Below the pieces are notes generated by a model that was not told where the DNA came from, did no database searches, and worked only from the letters and a program-made list of their open reading frames with translations. A DNA stretch of 64,000 nucleotides from Tachypleus tridentatus (lineage: Eukaryota; Arthropoda; Merostomata; Xiphosura; Limulidae), in the NCBI RefSeq assembly GCF_004210375.1, contig NC_134831.1, forward strand, positions 2,170,001-2,234,000. Reading direction: 5' to 3'. Shown here piece after piece: positions 34,727-45,614 of this stretch. The number at the start of each line of letters is the position of its first letter. Positions within the stretch are counted from its first letter, which is position 1. The position numbers and the translations under genes were made by a program.

Positions 34727-35233
34727 ATCTCGGATGGTACATTTTATTTTATTAAGGTCAAGAAAGGTAAAGTTTTACTCTCAGTCCTGCCATACAGCTT
34801 CGAGATAAGAGAAAGTGGACTCGCTTTTGTTAGTCCACTAATTAACACAGTGGGAGTTAGGCTTGTAGGAGTATACATAGCCACTACCGGGTACCATAGA
34901 TCTTATCAAAAATGTTCAAAGACCATGACTTCCTGCTGATCCCCATCAGTGATCTTTTTCTAGATTATTGAACATCACATTCTAAAGTATGAGTAAAATG
35001 GAACCACGCGACTTATTTCACATGCGTTTCTTTAGTTATTTGATAAAAAAAGTTTATACCTTCGAATTTTTATCTCACCTGATAATAGAGCTTAACAAAA
35101 TTATCTCATACGTTATATATAAAAGGTTGGTTGACAAAAGTCTAATTCTAAATACCTCAGGTAAGCCTCCCACATAGGTCTAATTTACATATTTATTATA
35201 CGATTTACAAACCCTCTCACTTCTATACAATAG
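34727..35233. other. Unassigned stretch
   Basis: Mixed composition around 34770-34980 but no motif on either strand. Confidence 0.35.
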
Positions 35234-35244
35234 CATAATGTGTC

Positions 35245-35521
35245 GGTCCGGCATGGCCAGATGGTTAGGACCAACGATTCGTAATCGTAGGGTTGCGGGT
35301 TTGAATCCCCGTCGCACCAAACATGCTTGCTCTTTTAGCTGTGGGGGCATTATAACGTGACGGTCAATCCCAATATTCGTTGGTAAAAGAGTAACCAAAG
35401 ACTTGGCGGTTTGGGTGATGAATAGCTGCCTTCCCTCCGGTCTTACATTGCTAAATTAGGGACGGCTAGCGCAGATAGCCCTCGTACAGAGTTGCGCGAA
35501 ATTAAAAACAAACAAACAAAA
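35245..35521 (+). repeat. SINE-T, full length, with target-site duplication
   Basis: GGTCCGGCATGGCCAGATGG to AAACAAACAAACAAAA; CATAATGT at 35234-35241 and 35522-35529. Confidence 0.92.
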
Positions 35522-35529
35522 CATAATGT

Positions 35530-36363
35530 TTTGTCGGGTTTCGACACGTGGGTGTTGCAAACTACAAATAGTTTATGTGTAGCTTCCTATATCTATAATT
35601 AAATAAACAAAAAACTTACATTTATTTAGCGATGTTGAAAAGGAGGTAGGTAAAAGAGACATCTGATACCTTAAACATACATGTTTAATTATTTATGTTT
35701 AATATCGCAGAATGAGCACTTTGAATGTCAGAAAAATCTATTACGTGATTCAATGTTACTTATTGTTGTGTAGAACGATTTTAAAGAATAAACTTCTCCA
35801 TTCATCCATAGGGAAGCTGTCTTTCAAGGTATTAATGTCACGTTCTGGACGAATCTTAATTATATGTGTAATGTATTTTTTTTTCGAGTCCTCAAATCAC
35901 TTACGATCGTGGGGTATATTGTGCTAATTCTCGGGCAAGTGTACTTGCTAGTGCCCACATTCTCTCCATGTAACTTCACTTTTTAATATCAGAGACAGTT
36001 ATGAGCAGATAACCCTCTTGTTGCTTTTCACGAAATCCAATAAAATAAACACACAATTTTTGCTACAAATCGGAGAGTACGAACGGATTTTACAAAATTC
36101 ACAATACATATATACATGTAAATACTGTTCAGTTTCGAATTCAGATTATTAATTTATTCCATTTCTCGCGGCATGACGACATTGTTTACTTCATCAGCTG
36201 AGTACAAGAATAAAAATATAAAATAGCTTTTTTTTTGTGACTGTGCGTGTATGGATGACGTTTGGCACACTTTCTGGACACTGACCACTGACTGTCATCG
36301 CCTCGTTTTGTCACTTCTTTGCCTCGGCCACACACTTCTGAAACCCAATGTGTAAAAGGAAAA
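35530..36363. other. Unassigned stretch with old SINE debris
   Basis: 35900-36045 keeps GAGCAGATAACCCTC and a decayed tail of a SINE. An open frame at 35712-35927 has no motif. 36240-36360 is GC-richer and leads into the candidate exon at 36364. Confidence 0.3.
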
Positions 36364-36513
36364 TTACCCAAATTCACAAAACATTCCAGTCTTCTGGTCC
36401 TCACGAGTGGGTGACGAAGGAGAATGAAAACATTTTCCAGCCTCCCAGTTGGGACAGAACGCTTCTAGCGCCCCCTTCTCTACACTGAATAACTGGCGCA
36501 GTTTCTGTTCTGT
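36364..36513 (-). CDS. Possible terminal or internal exon, unidentified
   Basis: A minus-strand acceptor (TAGCTTTCTTACAG, good pyrimidine tract) is followed by a 49-codon open frame including TEQKLRQLFSVEKGALEAFC, PNWEAGKCF and DQKTGMFCEFG, ending TAA. A GTAAT donor overlaps the stop. The island is clearly GC-richer than its surroundings, but a second frame is open too, so non-coding exon or chance remain possible. Confidence 0.25.
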   Translation of the reverse strand, partial: TEQKLRQLFSVEKGALEAFCPNWEAGKCFHSPSSPTREDQKTGMFCEFG

Positions 36514-36561
36514 CTGTAAGAAAGCTAGAAATACATCAATTATACATGATTTGTGAGACAC

Positions 36562-37040
36562 AGAGGATACGATCGAGTAACTTAAAATTGGATTCGTATT
36601 ATAAAATATTCCAAGGAATAATAGCTCATTAGTTGTTCGTTTGTTTTTCTAAAAAGGGAATTCGTCTGTTATATCTAAAAGTTTATAAATGGAGCTGATT
36701 TTAATGAGAAGTAATTATCAAAGCAGTTGTTTGAGTATCTCTAGTTTTTGCTTGGGTAATTAGGTGATAGAGCCCGTTAAACCTTTTTTTACCACGGTTT
36801 TGGACTGCCCATTAGATTGGTATTTTTAACGCAGTTTTGTTGATTACTTTGAAAACTGGCGACTAAACAATGTGGATACAGAGGTCAGAATAATTGAGGA
36901 TCACGTGCTTTCACGGGTTATGCAAGTACAATATATACTCGTATACATAATTTTAATGTAGCAGAGAGTTCTATTTTGTAATTAAGACATCTACAGTAAA
37001 AAATAAAGAACGCGATGTGACGTTTAAAATAAAAGGCAGT
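36562..37040. other. AT-rich unassigned stretch
   Basis: Nothing recognised. Confidence 0.4.
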
Positions 37041-37055
37041 GGTATTAGATAAGAC

Positions 37056-37300
37056 AAAAAACACATTCTTGTCCTGGTAGCAGTATTGGTAATACTAAGT
37101 GACCCCAAAACAAATTCTTCTTCTGACAATTGTGTTGTTAAAACTAAGTGTCCACAGAACAAATATTTGTTCTGGCAGCTACATCGTCAGAATACAAAAT
37201 ACATTCTTGTTTTGACAACTATAATTTTAACACTAAGTATCCATAAAACACATTCTTGTTCTGGCACCTGTATACACACTAAGTATACACAAACGTATTT
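37056..37300 (+). repeat. Degenerate tandem repeat, 50-60 bp units, about 4 copies
   Basis: AAAACACATTCTTGTTCTGG and AACACTAAGTATCCA blocks alternate. Confidence 0.75.
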
Positions 37301-37483
37301 TGAGGCTAACTTAGGTTCAGGATAATGTCTTTCAATGCAGTCTTTTCGATAATGAATTTTGTCAGCAATTTGCTGGAATATAACTTGAAGAATATGAGTT
37401 ATTTGGACTGGTCAGCCAGAATAAATGGAGTTGTTTTATTGTATTTCATGTGAAGAAATAAGTTCGGAATAAGTTGGTTGGTC

Positions 37484-37585
37484 ATGTTTGAACAAAGCCA
37501 AACGGGTTAATGGGTTATCTGCTGTGTTCACAGCGGGGAATCAAACACTGAATTTTAGTGTTCTAAGTCTGTATACCTCTCACAG
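37484..37585 (-). repeat. SINE-V1 copy running into a minisatellite
   Basis: GAACAAAGCCAAACGGG, GGGGAATCAAACACTGAATT, TGTTCTAAGTCTGTATACC. Confidence 0.65.
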
Positions 37586-37650
37586 GGGGACAAGTATACC
37601 TCTCACCCTCTCACAGGGGACAAGTATACCTCTCACAGGGGACAAGATAA
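37566..37650 (+). repeat. Short tandem repeat derived from the SINE-V1 head
   Basis: AAGTATACCTCTCACAGGGG plus AC repeats three times, apparently expanded from the end of the SINE. Confidence 0.85.
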
Positions 37651-37866
37651 ATTCAGGTTCTTTGGTTGAATTCTTTCAGCTTTCTCATCAACACTTGAAA
37701 AGAGCCAAACTGATCAGTTTAGTGACGCCAGTATAAAGAAACCCACAATTTACATTTGCACAAGTAAAGTTACACTTGGGTACCTTTCGTATAAAATACC
37801 ATCTCTCATGAATTAATAATAATACAATCCTCATCCATCTCAAATTAAATCAAATACGAATTTATT

Positions 37867-37984
37867 TGTGTGTGTTTTTTTCTTGGAGCAAAGCCACATT
37901 AGGCTACCTACTGAGTTCATCGAGGGGAATCGAACCCCTGATTTTGGAATTGTAAATCCTAAGACTTATCACTATACCAGCGGG
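37867..37984 (-). repeat. SINE-V1, near full length
   Basis: GTGTGTTTTTTTCTTGGAGC, AAAGCCACATTAGGCTACCT, GAATCGAACCCCTGATTTTG, ACTATACCAGCGGGG. Confidence 0.88.
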
Positions 37985-38129
37985 GTACACGAATTTATGA
38001 AGAAAACAAATCCACATGTTTCAGATTTGGTATTTAACTTTGCCCAAGGAAACAAATTTTATGTAATACTTCTCTCGAAAACAAATACCATGTAAATGGA
38101 TTTTTATTAATTTTCTCTTAGCTGTGATA

Positions 38130-38520
38130 GTTGACAGAAACGTTTAACCTTGCGTGGGCTCTCAGCTCAACTGAGCGCTCCGCACTATGGCGTAATTTGA
38201 GTATATGTGTCAATCCAACCTGACAAAAAATGTCTCACAGAAATATTCAATTGAGATTTCCTCCCAAGCTTGATCGTGGCGTCCCTGAAAATGACGTCCC
38301 CTGTTATTCGACATTTTCAGCATGAACGGTTTCGTTTGAAAGACACATGTGCTAAACGCTAAAAATCATAGAAACTAAAGTCTTAATCATAGCTGCCTCT
38401 AGTTTAGAACTTGACAACTGAAAGGGGAAATGAAAGAAAACAGCCCCCCTTCATCTTCTTGGTACACTTAACCAAATAGTGGGATTAATTGTCTTTCTTA
38501 TGACTCGTTCGCAGTGTGAC
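38130..38520 (-). repeat. Probable dispersed-repeat fragment with a short open frame
   Basis: Minus strand from about 38350 is open for 40-odd codons: AFSTCVFQTKPFMLKMSNNR and GRHFQGRHDQAWEEISIEYF. The right part (38400-38520, ACCAAATAGTGGGATTAATT) is old SINE. Composition and context suggest transposon debris; family unknown. Confidence 0.3.
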
Positions 38521-38749
38521 CAGCGACATATTACATACTCGTATCTTGATTAATCCAATTCATAGTTTGACAGGCTAATCGCTAGAACATGATTAATCCA
38601 TTTCTCAACTACATACATTATATTTATTGAAACAAATCAGTAGTTAAATACTGAAACACACAATATAAGCCATAATTCAAAGAAAGTGAAACCAACAAGT
38701 ACAAAAATAATTCCAAAAACATTTAAACATTTCAATAAAGGCCGGTTAA

Positions 38750-39190
38750 CAATTTATATTGACAAAGACGATAACGTTAGTCTGATGTCAGATTTCTTTG
38801 TTAATGGTTTCTACTAACTAAAATGATAATAACGTTAAATTTATATTGTCAGCTCTTATTGTAGATAGTGTCTTCTGATTAGGATGATGAAAATAGGCTT
38901 ATGCTACTTATTATTATGGAAGATTCTGTTGCCCAAGACGATAACGTTAGCCCTGTTATGTCAAATATCTTTGTAAATGGCATCTTCAGGCTATAACGCT
39001 AAAGTTAGATTTATGTCAATCATCTTTATAAACCTGTATTGGCTGAGACACGTAAGGCGTACGTACGCTAGATATCTTTGTGAAAGGGTTTCACTGATTC
39101 CAAAAAGTAACAATAGGCTTATGTCAGTTATCTTTGTTAACCACTTCTACTGACCAAAATGATAAGTTTATGTCAGTCACGCTGTTCAGA
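38750..39190 (+). repeat. Degenerate tandem repeat, about 60-80 bp units
   Basis: GACGATAACGTTAG, TTTATGTCAGT and ATCTTTGTTAA blocks recur in order five or six times. Confidence 0.6.
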
Positions 39191-39434
39191 GATATCTATG
39201 AGAAGTATCTCACGTTTAGATGTGATTAAAATCTAATATCAATAATATAATAAACAATAGTAATTAGTTATGATTCCGATTAGTTAATGTCCCTCACACG
39301 CATTAAGACACACTCTTTAAGTTAAGCAGATAAAATCATTAATGTATTGTTTATACAACTGATTAATGCGATCTCATGTTTAAATGTAATATATGAAAAT
39401 GAAAACGAATCTTTTCGTTCACAGTTAAAAATCA

Positions 39435-39697
39435 GTTTGTTTGTTCTTTGAATTTTACTCGAAGGTTTTCTAGAGCTATTTGCACTGGACGTCCCTAATA
39501 TAGAAGTGGCAGATTAGAAAGAAGGCAGCTAGTCAATACTACCTGCCACTAACTCTGGAATTACTCTTTTACCAATGAATAATGAGATGGACAATCCCAT
39601 TATAATGCCTCCACTGGTGAAAGGACGAGAATGTTTTATGATGGAGGTCTGAATTCATGACCAACAGATTGCGAGTCGATCGCTCTACCATCACACC
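39435..39697 (-). repeat. SINE-T, old copy
   Basis: TTTGTTTGTTCTTTGAATTT, CGTCCCTAATATAGAAG, TCTGAATTCATGACCAACAG; about a quarter of positions changed by eye. Confidence 0.8.
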
Positions 39698-40260
39698 TAA
39701 TTAACTTAAAACAGTGTTGATTACCATCTTTCATCATTTTTATAATGTGGTAAGTACGTAATCTTATACCAGCACTGCCATCTTTCTATACAGAAAGCGA
39801 GAACACGGTTAACAATTCATGTATCTTTATGTAGACAACAACCTGTTTTTAAACGATTCAGGTATCTTGTTGACCCAAAGATAGGGAGTTGACACAAGAA
39901 AGATGATGATGTCATAATTCCGTGACTGCACGAGTTGTTCCCTTGTACGGCATGTACATATAGTGATTATGGTCGATTTTTTTCTCGCTACCAGCCCCTT
40001 TTCTTGCAGATGAAATATTCGGCTAATCTTATCTTCGTTAATAAGAATGATGTTACGTATATTAATGAAAAGGTTATAAGTATTGAATAGTTTTATTATT
40101 ATACCCAAGCCAACTTGATGATAGATTACAAGTGTAAAATGTTAATGGCAAAAAAGTGCTTTTTTGTTCACACACACAAAACGGAAATACATCCTGTAGA
40201 AAGGGAGGGGGCGCTGCTGCTCGTTTTTGATACAGTTTTATTTATTTACATTTGTTTTAC
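39698..40260. other. Unassigned stretch
   Basis: The 93-codon minus frame at 39827-40108 shows no motif. Confidence 0.35.
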
Positions 40261-40500
40261 GCCCGGCATGGCCAGGTGGTTAAGGCGCTCGATTCGTAAT
40301 CTGAGAGTCGCGGTTTCGAATCCCTGTGACACCAAAGATGCTCGCCTTTTCAGTCATGGGGCATTATAATATGACCGTCAATCCCACTATCAATCCTTCC
40401 AGTGATGTAGTAGTTCAAGAATAGTCTTACACTGCTAAATTATGGATGGTTAGCGCAGATAGCCCTCGTGTAGCTTTGCAAGAAATTCAAACCAAACAAC
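40261..40500 (+). repeat. SINE-T with internal rearrangement
   Basis: Head GCCCGGCATGGCCAGGTGGT intact; the GGCGGTGGGTGGTGATGAC segment is replaced by unrelated bases; tail AAATTCAAACCAAACAAC. Confidence 0.9.
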
Positions 40501-40721
40501 TGTTTTAACAAATCAGGATTTAATAATACTTAACAATGAGTATTATAGATAATATAATAGTGGTCGGTAAAAAGTTTCAACACATACATATATATAATAT
40601 ACACTGGAATACCAGACTATTTCATTTACTCCCTCTCCTTTATTTCTTTCTTCTACCAGTTTCTTGATTTTAAAGGATACCATTCAGGACACAAGTTTAC
40701 TGAATCTTTTTCTTCTCTGTA

Positions 40722-40848
40722 GCCCCATCCAGTGATACAGTGGTAGGCTTACAGAGTTACAACGCTAGAGAGCGGGTTTCGATACCTGTGGTGAGCACAA
40801 CACAGATGAACCATTGTGTAGCTTTGTGCTCAATTTCAAACAAGAGAA
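40722..40848 (+). repeat. SINE-V2, near full length
   Basis: CCCCATCCAGTGATACAGTG, GGGTTTCGATACCTGTGGTG, TGTAGCTTTGTGCTCAATTT. Confidence 0.88.
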
Positions 40849-41158
40849 GAACTTTGATTTTCTTTGATTCTTAAACGGTTTCACAGTTTTCTTAAATATA
40901 TATATATATATGTCTTGTCGAACATATATTATTTCATTAATATTACACTGATAATGGAATACACTATTTATCTGAGACTTAATAAAACTGAAACTGTACA
41001 GCGATCATGATAAGCTAACTTAGGAGTTGTAAGAAGACAAAATTTATACAATAATGGAGAAATACAGTCTTCCAGGAACTGCAAACAGACGGAATTCATA
41101 AAGATAAACCGACCACCGAGTACCCCGTTTCTAGAGTATCGTGTTTTCTCTTTGTTAA

Positions 41159-41189
41159 CCTGAAGATGGCCTAGGAATGTCAAAACGTT
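41159..41189 (+). repeat. CTGAAGA...AAAACGTT motif of an unidentified retroelement
   Basis: CCTGAAGATGGCCTAGGAAT followed by GTCAAAACGTT and a T run. GGC and GTC can pair around TAGG. Upstream 40968-41158 is probably the same element. Confidence 0.4.
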
Positions 41190-41229
41190 TTTTTTTCCTG
41201 CTTATCACTAAAAGTGTAACATATTTTAA

Positions 41230-41965
41230 CCACTTTCATTATTCATATATTTGTGCAGTAGTTTTAAGCTAGCTACGACACTATGGTCAAAAGCAGCTTT
41301 TACACCAGACTAATTTTATTGGTCACTTTGAAGTCGATGAAACATTTCACATCTCAACTGAAATTGCTAACTTAATAATATTCGCACGTCTTCATTGTTG
41401 TGTAAACACTGACATCTGTACACATTTGGCTCAATAATTTTAACATTATGGTTCAACAATGTTAAGTTTTTTGTTTTTGTAACGGCTGAACAATTATAAT
41501 GCTTTTTTTGTTATGGCTTAACAGGTTTAATGTTTAATCAGAAATAACTGCTATTTTCGTCCTTGCATAGCTTAGTTTTGAAGCAGAAAGAGTGAAAGCT
41601 CCTATTCTCTGCAGACAATGGATTACTCGCTGCTAGTATAATTTATATATTAACTAATTTGAAGTTTCGTAATAGTTTTGCAAGGCTAAAGCAAAGACCC
41701 TCGTTAAGTGCAGATAAAAGCGAATGTGGTTTCGAATCCGCCTCCTTAAATTTGTTAACACGCTCTGTCCTTGTTTTTAGGGTTATGTTAAAGTCTGTTG
41801 CTTTTATAATAATTTTCTCTTCCCCCATCCTAATTAATGACTTGAACAATGAGTGTACATGCGCATGCCCATTTGTGCATGATTGAGATGTATATTATCT
41901 TCTTTGTTTTCAAGAGCTACTATAAGTGAAACTTCCTCAACATTAATCCTCAAGTTATTAACTTA
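41230..41965. other. Unassigned stretch
   Basis: Overlapping frames at 41643-41849 (minus) and 41659-41886 (plus) cover the same bases and carry no motif. Confidence 0.3.
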
Positions 41966-41967
41966 TT

Positions 41968-42190
41968 TTGGTTTTGTTTGGTTTGGTTTGAATTTAGCGC
42001 AAAGCTACACGAGGGCTATTTGCGCTAGCAGTCCCTAATTTTAGTGTAAAACTATAGGGAAGGTAGCTAGTCATCGCCCCCCCCCACTCATCACCGCCAA
42101 CTCTTGGATTACTCTTTTACCTTCGAACAGTGAAATTGATCTTAACACTATAACGCCCCCACGGCTGAAAGGGCAAGAATGTTTGGTGCA
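41968..42190 (-). repeat. SINE-T, head missing
   Basis: TTTGGTTTGGTTTGAATTTA to GAATGTTTGGTGC, with a run of nine C in the middle. Confidence 0.9.
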
Positions 42191-42198
42191 ATTTTACT

Positions 42199-42339
42199 TG
42201 GTAAAAGAGTAGCCCAAAAGTTGGCGGTGGGTGGTGATTACTAGCTGCCTTCCCTCTAGTCTAACACTGCTAAATCAGGGACAGCAAACGTAGATAGCCC
42301 TAGTGTAGTTTTGCACAAAATTCAAAAACAAACAAAAAA
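42199..42339 (+). repeat. SINE-T 3' half, inverted relative to its neighbour
   Basis: GGTAAAAGAGTAGCCCAAAA to AAAACAAACAAAAAA; with 41968-42190 it forms an inverted pair 8 bases apart. Confidence 0.9.
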
Positions 42340-42464
42340 GCTTACTTGTGTAAAAATCAGTATGTTGAAACAATAGAAATAAGGAAACAATTATTAAACG
42401 AGCTAAGTAATAATAACAATACATCACATTAGGACCGTGCATTCTTGAATACGAGTTAAATGTA

Positions 42465-42594
42465 TTTGTTTATTGTTAAGCACAAAGTTACATTACGTGA
42501 TCTCTGTGGTCTACCCGCCGTTTTCGTGTATATCGAAATCAGAATGGTAGCTTTATTAGCCCTCAGACATACTGCTGAGCTATCATGGCGGGAT
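42465..42594 (-). repeat. SINE-V2 copy, diverged
   Basis: TTTGTTTATTGTTAAGCACA, GTGGTCTACCCGCCG, CTCAGACATACTGCTGAGCT. Confidence 0.78.
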
Positions 42595-43465
42595 TAATGA
42601 ATTTTTTACCAAAAAAGTTTAAAAGAATGACTGATTGAATGTTTAAGGACTCATTATTTATCAAATTATTTTAAAATAGAAAACACGATAAATTTTCCTT
42701 TTGATGAATAAGGACACGCACGAAAGAATGTGAACAAGGGATACACAACAATTTTTTCTGGGCTTCCTTAAGACGTATGGTCCTAGGCTCGGGGAAAATG
42801 AGCTAAATAAGAGATTCAACTATGCTCTGTAATCAATAGAATGATGGACAAGTGATTTGATGCATAAATAGTTTAGAAAAATATGTTGAAGAAAAAGTGA
42901 TATAGAACGTAACTCCATATTGTTTTAATAACAGCAGCAATGAAATGATGGAATAACATTTCCACACAGTTCTTTATTATCAAAATTATATAAAAATATA
43001 CTGTATTTTAGGACAATACACTGATTAGTTTGTACATTTCTAGAAGCAATTTTAAAGTTAAGCATGCTTTGCTGTGTAGGGGTTGAGTATGTTACGTCAA
43101 AGCGATTTTAAATGTATAAATCAGCAAGTTACGTGACATGTACATCTGATCTAAAGTCGCTGTAGAACTATTATATAAGAAATTTGTTTGGCATTATGTG
43201 GGTAGTGTGATAGCACGAAAAAGTAAAAAATGTACGTAACAGGTCTTTTTGACACATAATACACCTACAGTAAGATTACAGATATGTAGATATCACTTGT
43301 ACTTATTAGCGATGGAAAAATTATATGTATCAACTTGGGACACCAGGACCATCTCGAAAGAGATCTAAGTCTCTAAAAATTTAATACAACACGCGTAACT
43401 TCTCTGTAGGTAATTAAGGATTCCCAAACAGGTGGATTTACTTTTTTGTAACAGCCTGCTTTTAC
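42595..43465. other. AT-rich unassigned stretch
   Basis: Nothing recognised. Confidence 0.4.
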
Positions 43466-43548
43466 GATGTTCAGAATCTAGTTTCCCCTCGGTAAACTCA
43501 GTAGATAGCCCGATGTGGTTTTGCGATTTGAAAAACAAACACACACAC
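43466..43548 (+). repeat. SINE-V1 fragment
   Basis: TTCCCCTCGGTAAACTCAGT, AGATAGCCCGATGTGGTTTT, AACAAACACACACACC. The two open frames here are SINE shadows. Confidence 0.78.
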
Positions 43549-44011
43549 CGGATCTGGCTCCCCCACATAGAAATGTTGTGCTGCACTTGCAACAATACAG
43601 GCTTGTCACCGCTAAAATATATTCGTGCTTTATGTTCTATGTACTATTAATTTTATCGGATATACATGAAAACTGTGCTACTTTTCAGTAGACGAACAAC
43701 AATTTTTACTCTTTTCTATTTATTATCAATAAGAAATTTATTTTCTTTTATATCCAGGTATTGTGTTACACCGTAATTATCTGTTTTTACGTTTATTATA
43801 AATCTATAAATTTACATGCAATAACTATACGTACTTATGGTTCACGTATTGATCAAATAAGCAATAATAATAATAATAAACTCCACTCGAAAGTTAACAG
43901 AAAAATATGATTTTAGCTAATTACATATTAATACATGTCTGCTTGCAAATTAAATATTGTGTACATTATGTTCAGTTATTTGGGTTGAAGGTTGTTTTTC
44001 GTAAGATTTTC

Positions 44012-44275
44012 TTCTGATTTGAATTTTGAACAAAGCTAAGAGGACTATCTGGGCTAGCCGTCCCTAATTTTACAGTGTTACAACATTACAGTGAAGACAG
44101 TTAATCATCACCCCCCCGCCAACTCTTGGGCTACTCTTTACCAACGAATAGAGGAATGACTAACATTATAACACTACCACGGCTGAAAGGGGGATCTTGT
44201 TTGGTGTGAGGGGGATTCGAACCTGCGACCCTCAGATTAACAGTAGAGTGCCTTAACCACCTGACCATACCGAGC
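44012..44275 (-). repeat. SINE-T, near full length
   Basis: TTCTGATTTGAATTTTGAAC, GGGGGATTCGAACCTGCGAC, CACCTGACCATACCGAGC. Confidence 0.9.
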
Positions 44276-44424
44276 TTGCTCTACTGAATTAACGTAAAAA
44301 AAACGGAACATTAATATAATAATATTTAGTGTTTCTGTTTATTCCGTAGCTCTACATAAACCGCTATTTGCACTGACTTCTAAGTGACACCAAACGAATC
44401 ATATCGATTCCGATCTTTGTCCAA

Positions 44425-44905
44425 CGGGTTGGGTAGTGAAAATATATGCCTGACAACTAAATTGGTATCAATAACGAAAGGGCCTGGCATGGCCAAGCGT
44501 GTTAAGGCGTGCAACTCGTAATCTGAGGGTCGCGGGTTCGCATACCCGTCGCGCCAAACATACTCGCCCTCCCAGCCGTGAGGGCGTTATAATGTGACGG
44601 TCAATCTCACTATTCGTTGGTAAAAAAGTAGCCCAAGAGTTGGCGGTTGGTGGTGATGACTATCTGCCTTTCATCTAGTCTTACACTGCTAAAATAGGGA
44701 CGGCTAGCACAGATAGCTCTCGAGTAGCTTTGTGCGAAATTCAAAAACAAACAATCAATAACTATAATATATATTTTATGTCGCCACAATTAAGGAAAAG
44801 ATTTGCTTTAATAATATTAATTCTTCGCCATATTCACAATTAAAGCGTGGATACTCTTTAATGAAATTAATTATATAATGTAATTTAAATTACAATATAT
44901 AAGTT
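44425..44905 (+). repeat. Duplicated segment, copy 1 (holds a SINE-T)
   Basis: With the SINE removed, 44425-44479 and 44755-44905 align with 45101-45290: TATRYGCSTGACAACTAAA, ATGTCGCCACAATTAAG, TTTAATAATATTAATTCT, CTGTAATTTAAATTRCA. Confidence 0.85.
44480..44752 (+). repeat. SINE-T, GCGTGCAACTC subfamily, with target-site duplication
   Basis: GGGCCTGGCATGGCCAAGCG to AAAAACAAACA; ATCAATAAC at 44467-44475 and 44754-44762. Confidence 0.93.
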
Positions 44906-45100
44906 AACCCTTTAGAGGACCCACATGTTTCACAAAACGTCTTTAGTGGGATTTCTAGAAAGCGGACCCAAAATTTGGCACTGGTTTACGTTACAACACG
45001 TAAACAAGTAATCCTACAAATTATGCTTCATAACCTGGTTAAAGAAATTAAAATTGCATTATAACGGCTCTGCAAATGTGGGCCATGAGCTCACGGGTTC

Positions 45101-45290
45101 TTTGGTAAAAATATACGCGTGACAACTAAAGTATTAATATTAATAACTATAATATCAGTTTCATGTCGCCACAATTAAGACAAATATCTTCTTTAATAAT
45201 ATTAATTCTAAGTCCTACTCACAATTAAAGCACGAATCTTCATTACTGGTACTAATTATATACTGTAATTTAAATTGCACTATATTAGTT
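45101..45290 (+). repeat. Duplicated segment, copy 2 (empty site)
   Basis: Direct-orientation partner of 44425-44905, without the SINE; ATTAATAAC marks the empty target. Confidence 0.85.
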
Positions 45291-45479
45291 ATATTTGCTT
45301 ACTAAAGTAACTGTTGCTTCAGCGTTTCTTGTCTAGATCAGGGCTGATGAAACCAGTCTAACTAATGAATATGGAAAAATAAACTGATATTTGTCTAGCT
45401 GAGGTAAAGAGAGTTTGGCTGTTCAGATCAAAGCTACAATGTAGTACATCATGGAGATTGTTAACAAAAGAGTATCACG

Positions 45480-45614
45480 ATGAGTTACGCTCTGTTGCTG
45501 TTAGCCTCACTTTTGATTAAGAGAAGTCACAGAAACTGGAGAGTGATAAAAAAGGGACAGCTGTATTACACCTTATTTGAAAGCTTCACAGTGTCCCACA
45601 AATCATTAAAGTAA
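45480..45614 (+). CDS. Possible small ORF, 44 codons
   Basis: ATG opens MSYALLLLASLLIKRSHRNW and the frame ends TAA at 45612-45614. The hydrophobic start followed by KR resembles a secreted peptide precursor, but no splice sites, promoter or family support it. Confidence 0.12.
   Translation: MSYALLLLASLLIKRSHRNWRVIKKGQLYYTLFESFTVSHKSLK

Noticed and set aside
37871-38095. 75-codon plus-strand open frame
   Set aside because: First half is SINE-V1 sequence; no coding support beyond it.
44905-44960. TTAACCCTTTAGAGGACCCACA as a second piggyBac terminus
   Set aside because: No matching opposite end, subterminal repeat or transposase nearby; TTAACCC alone is too common in this DNA.
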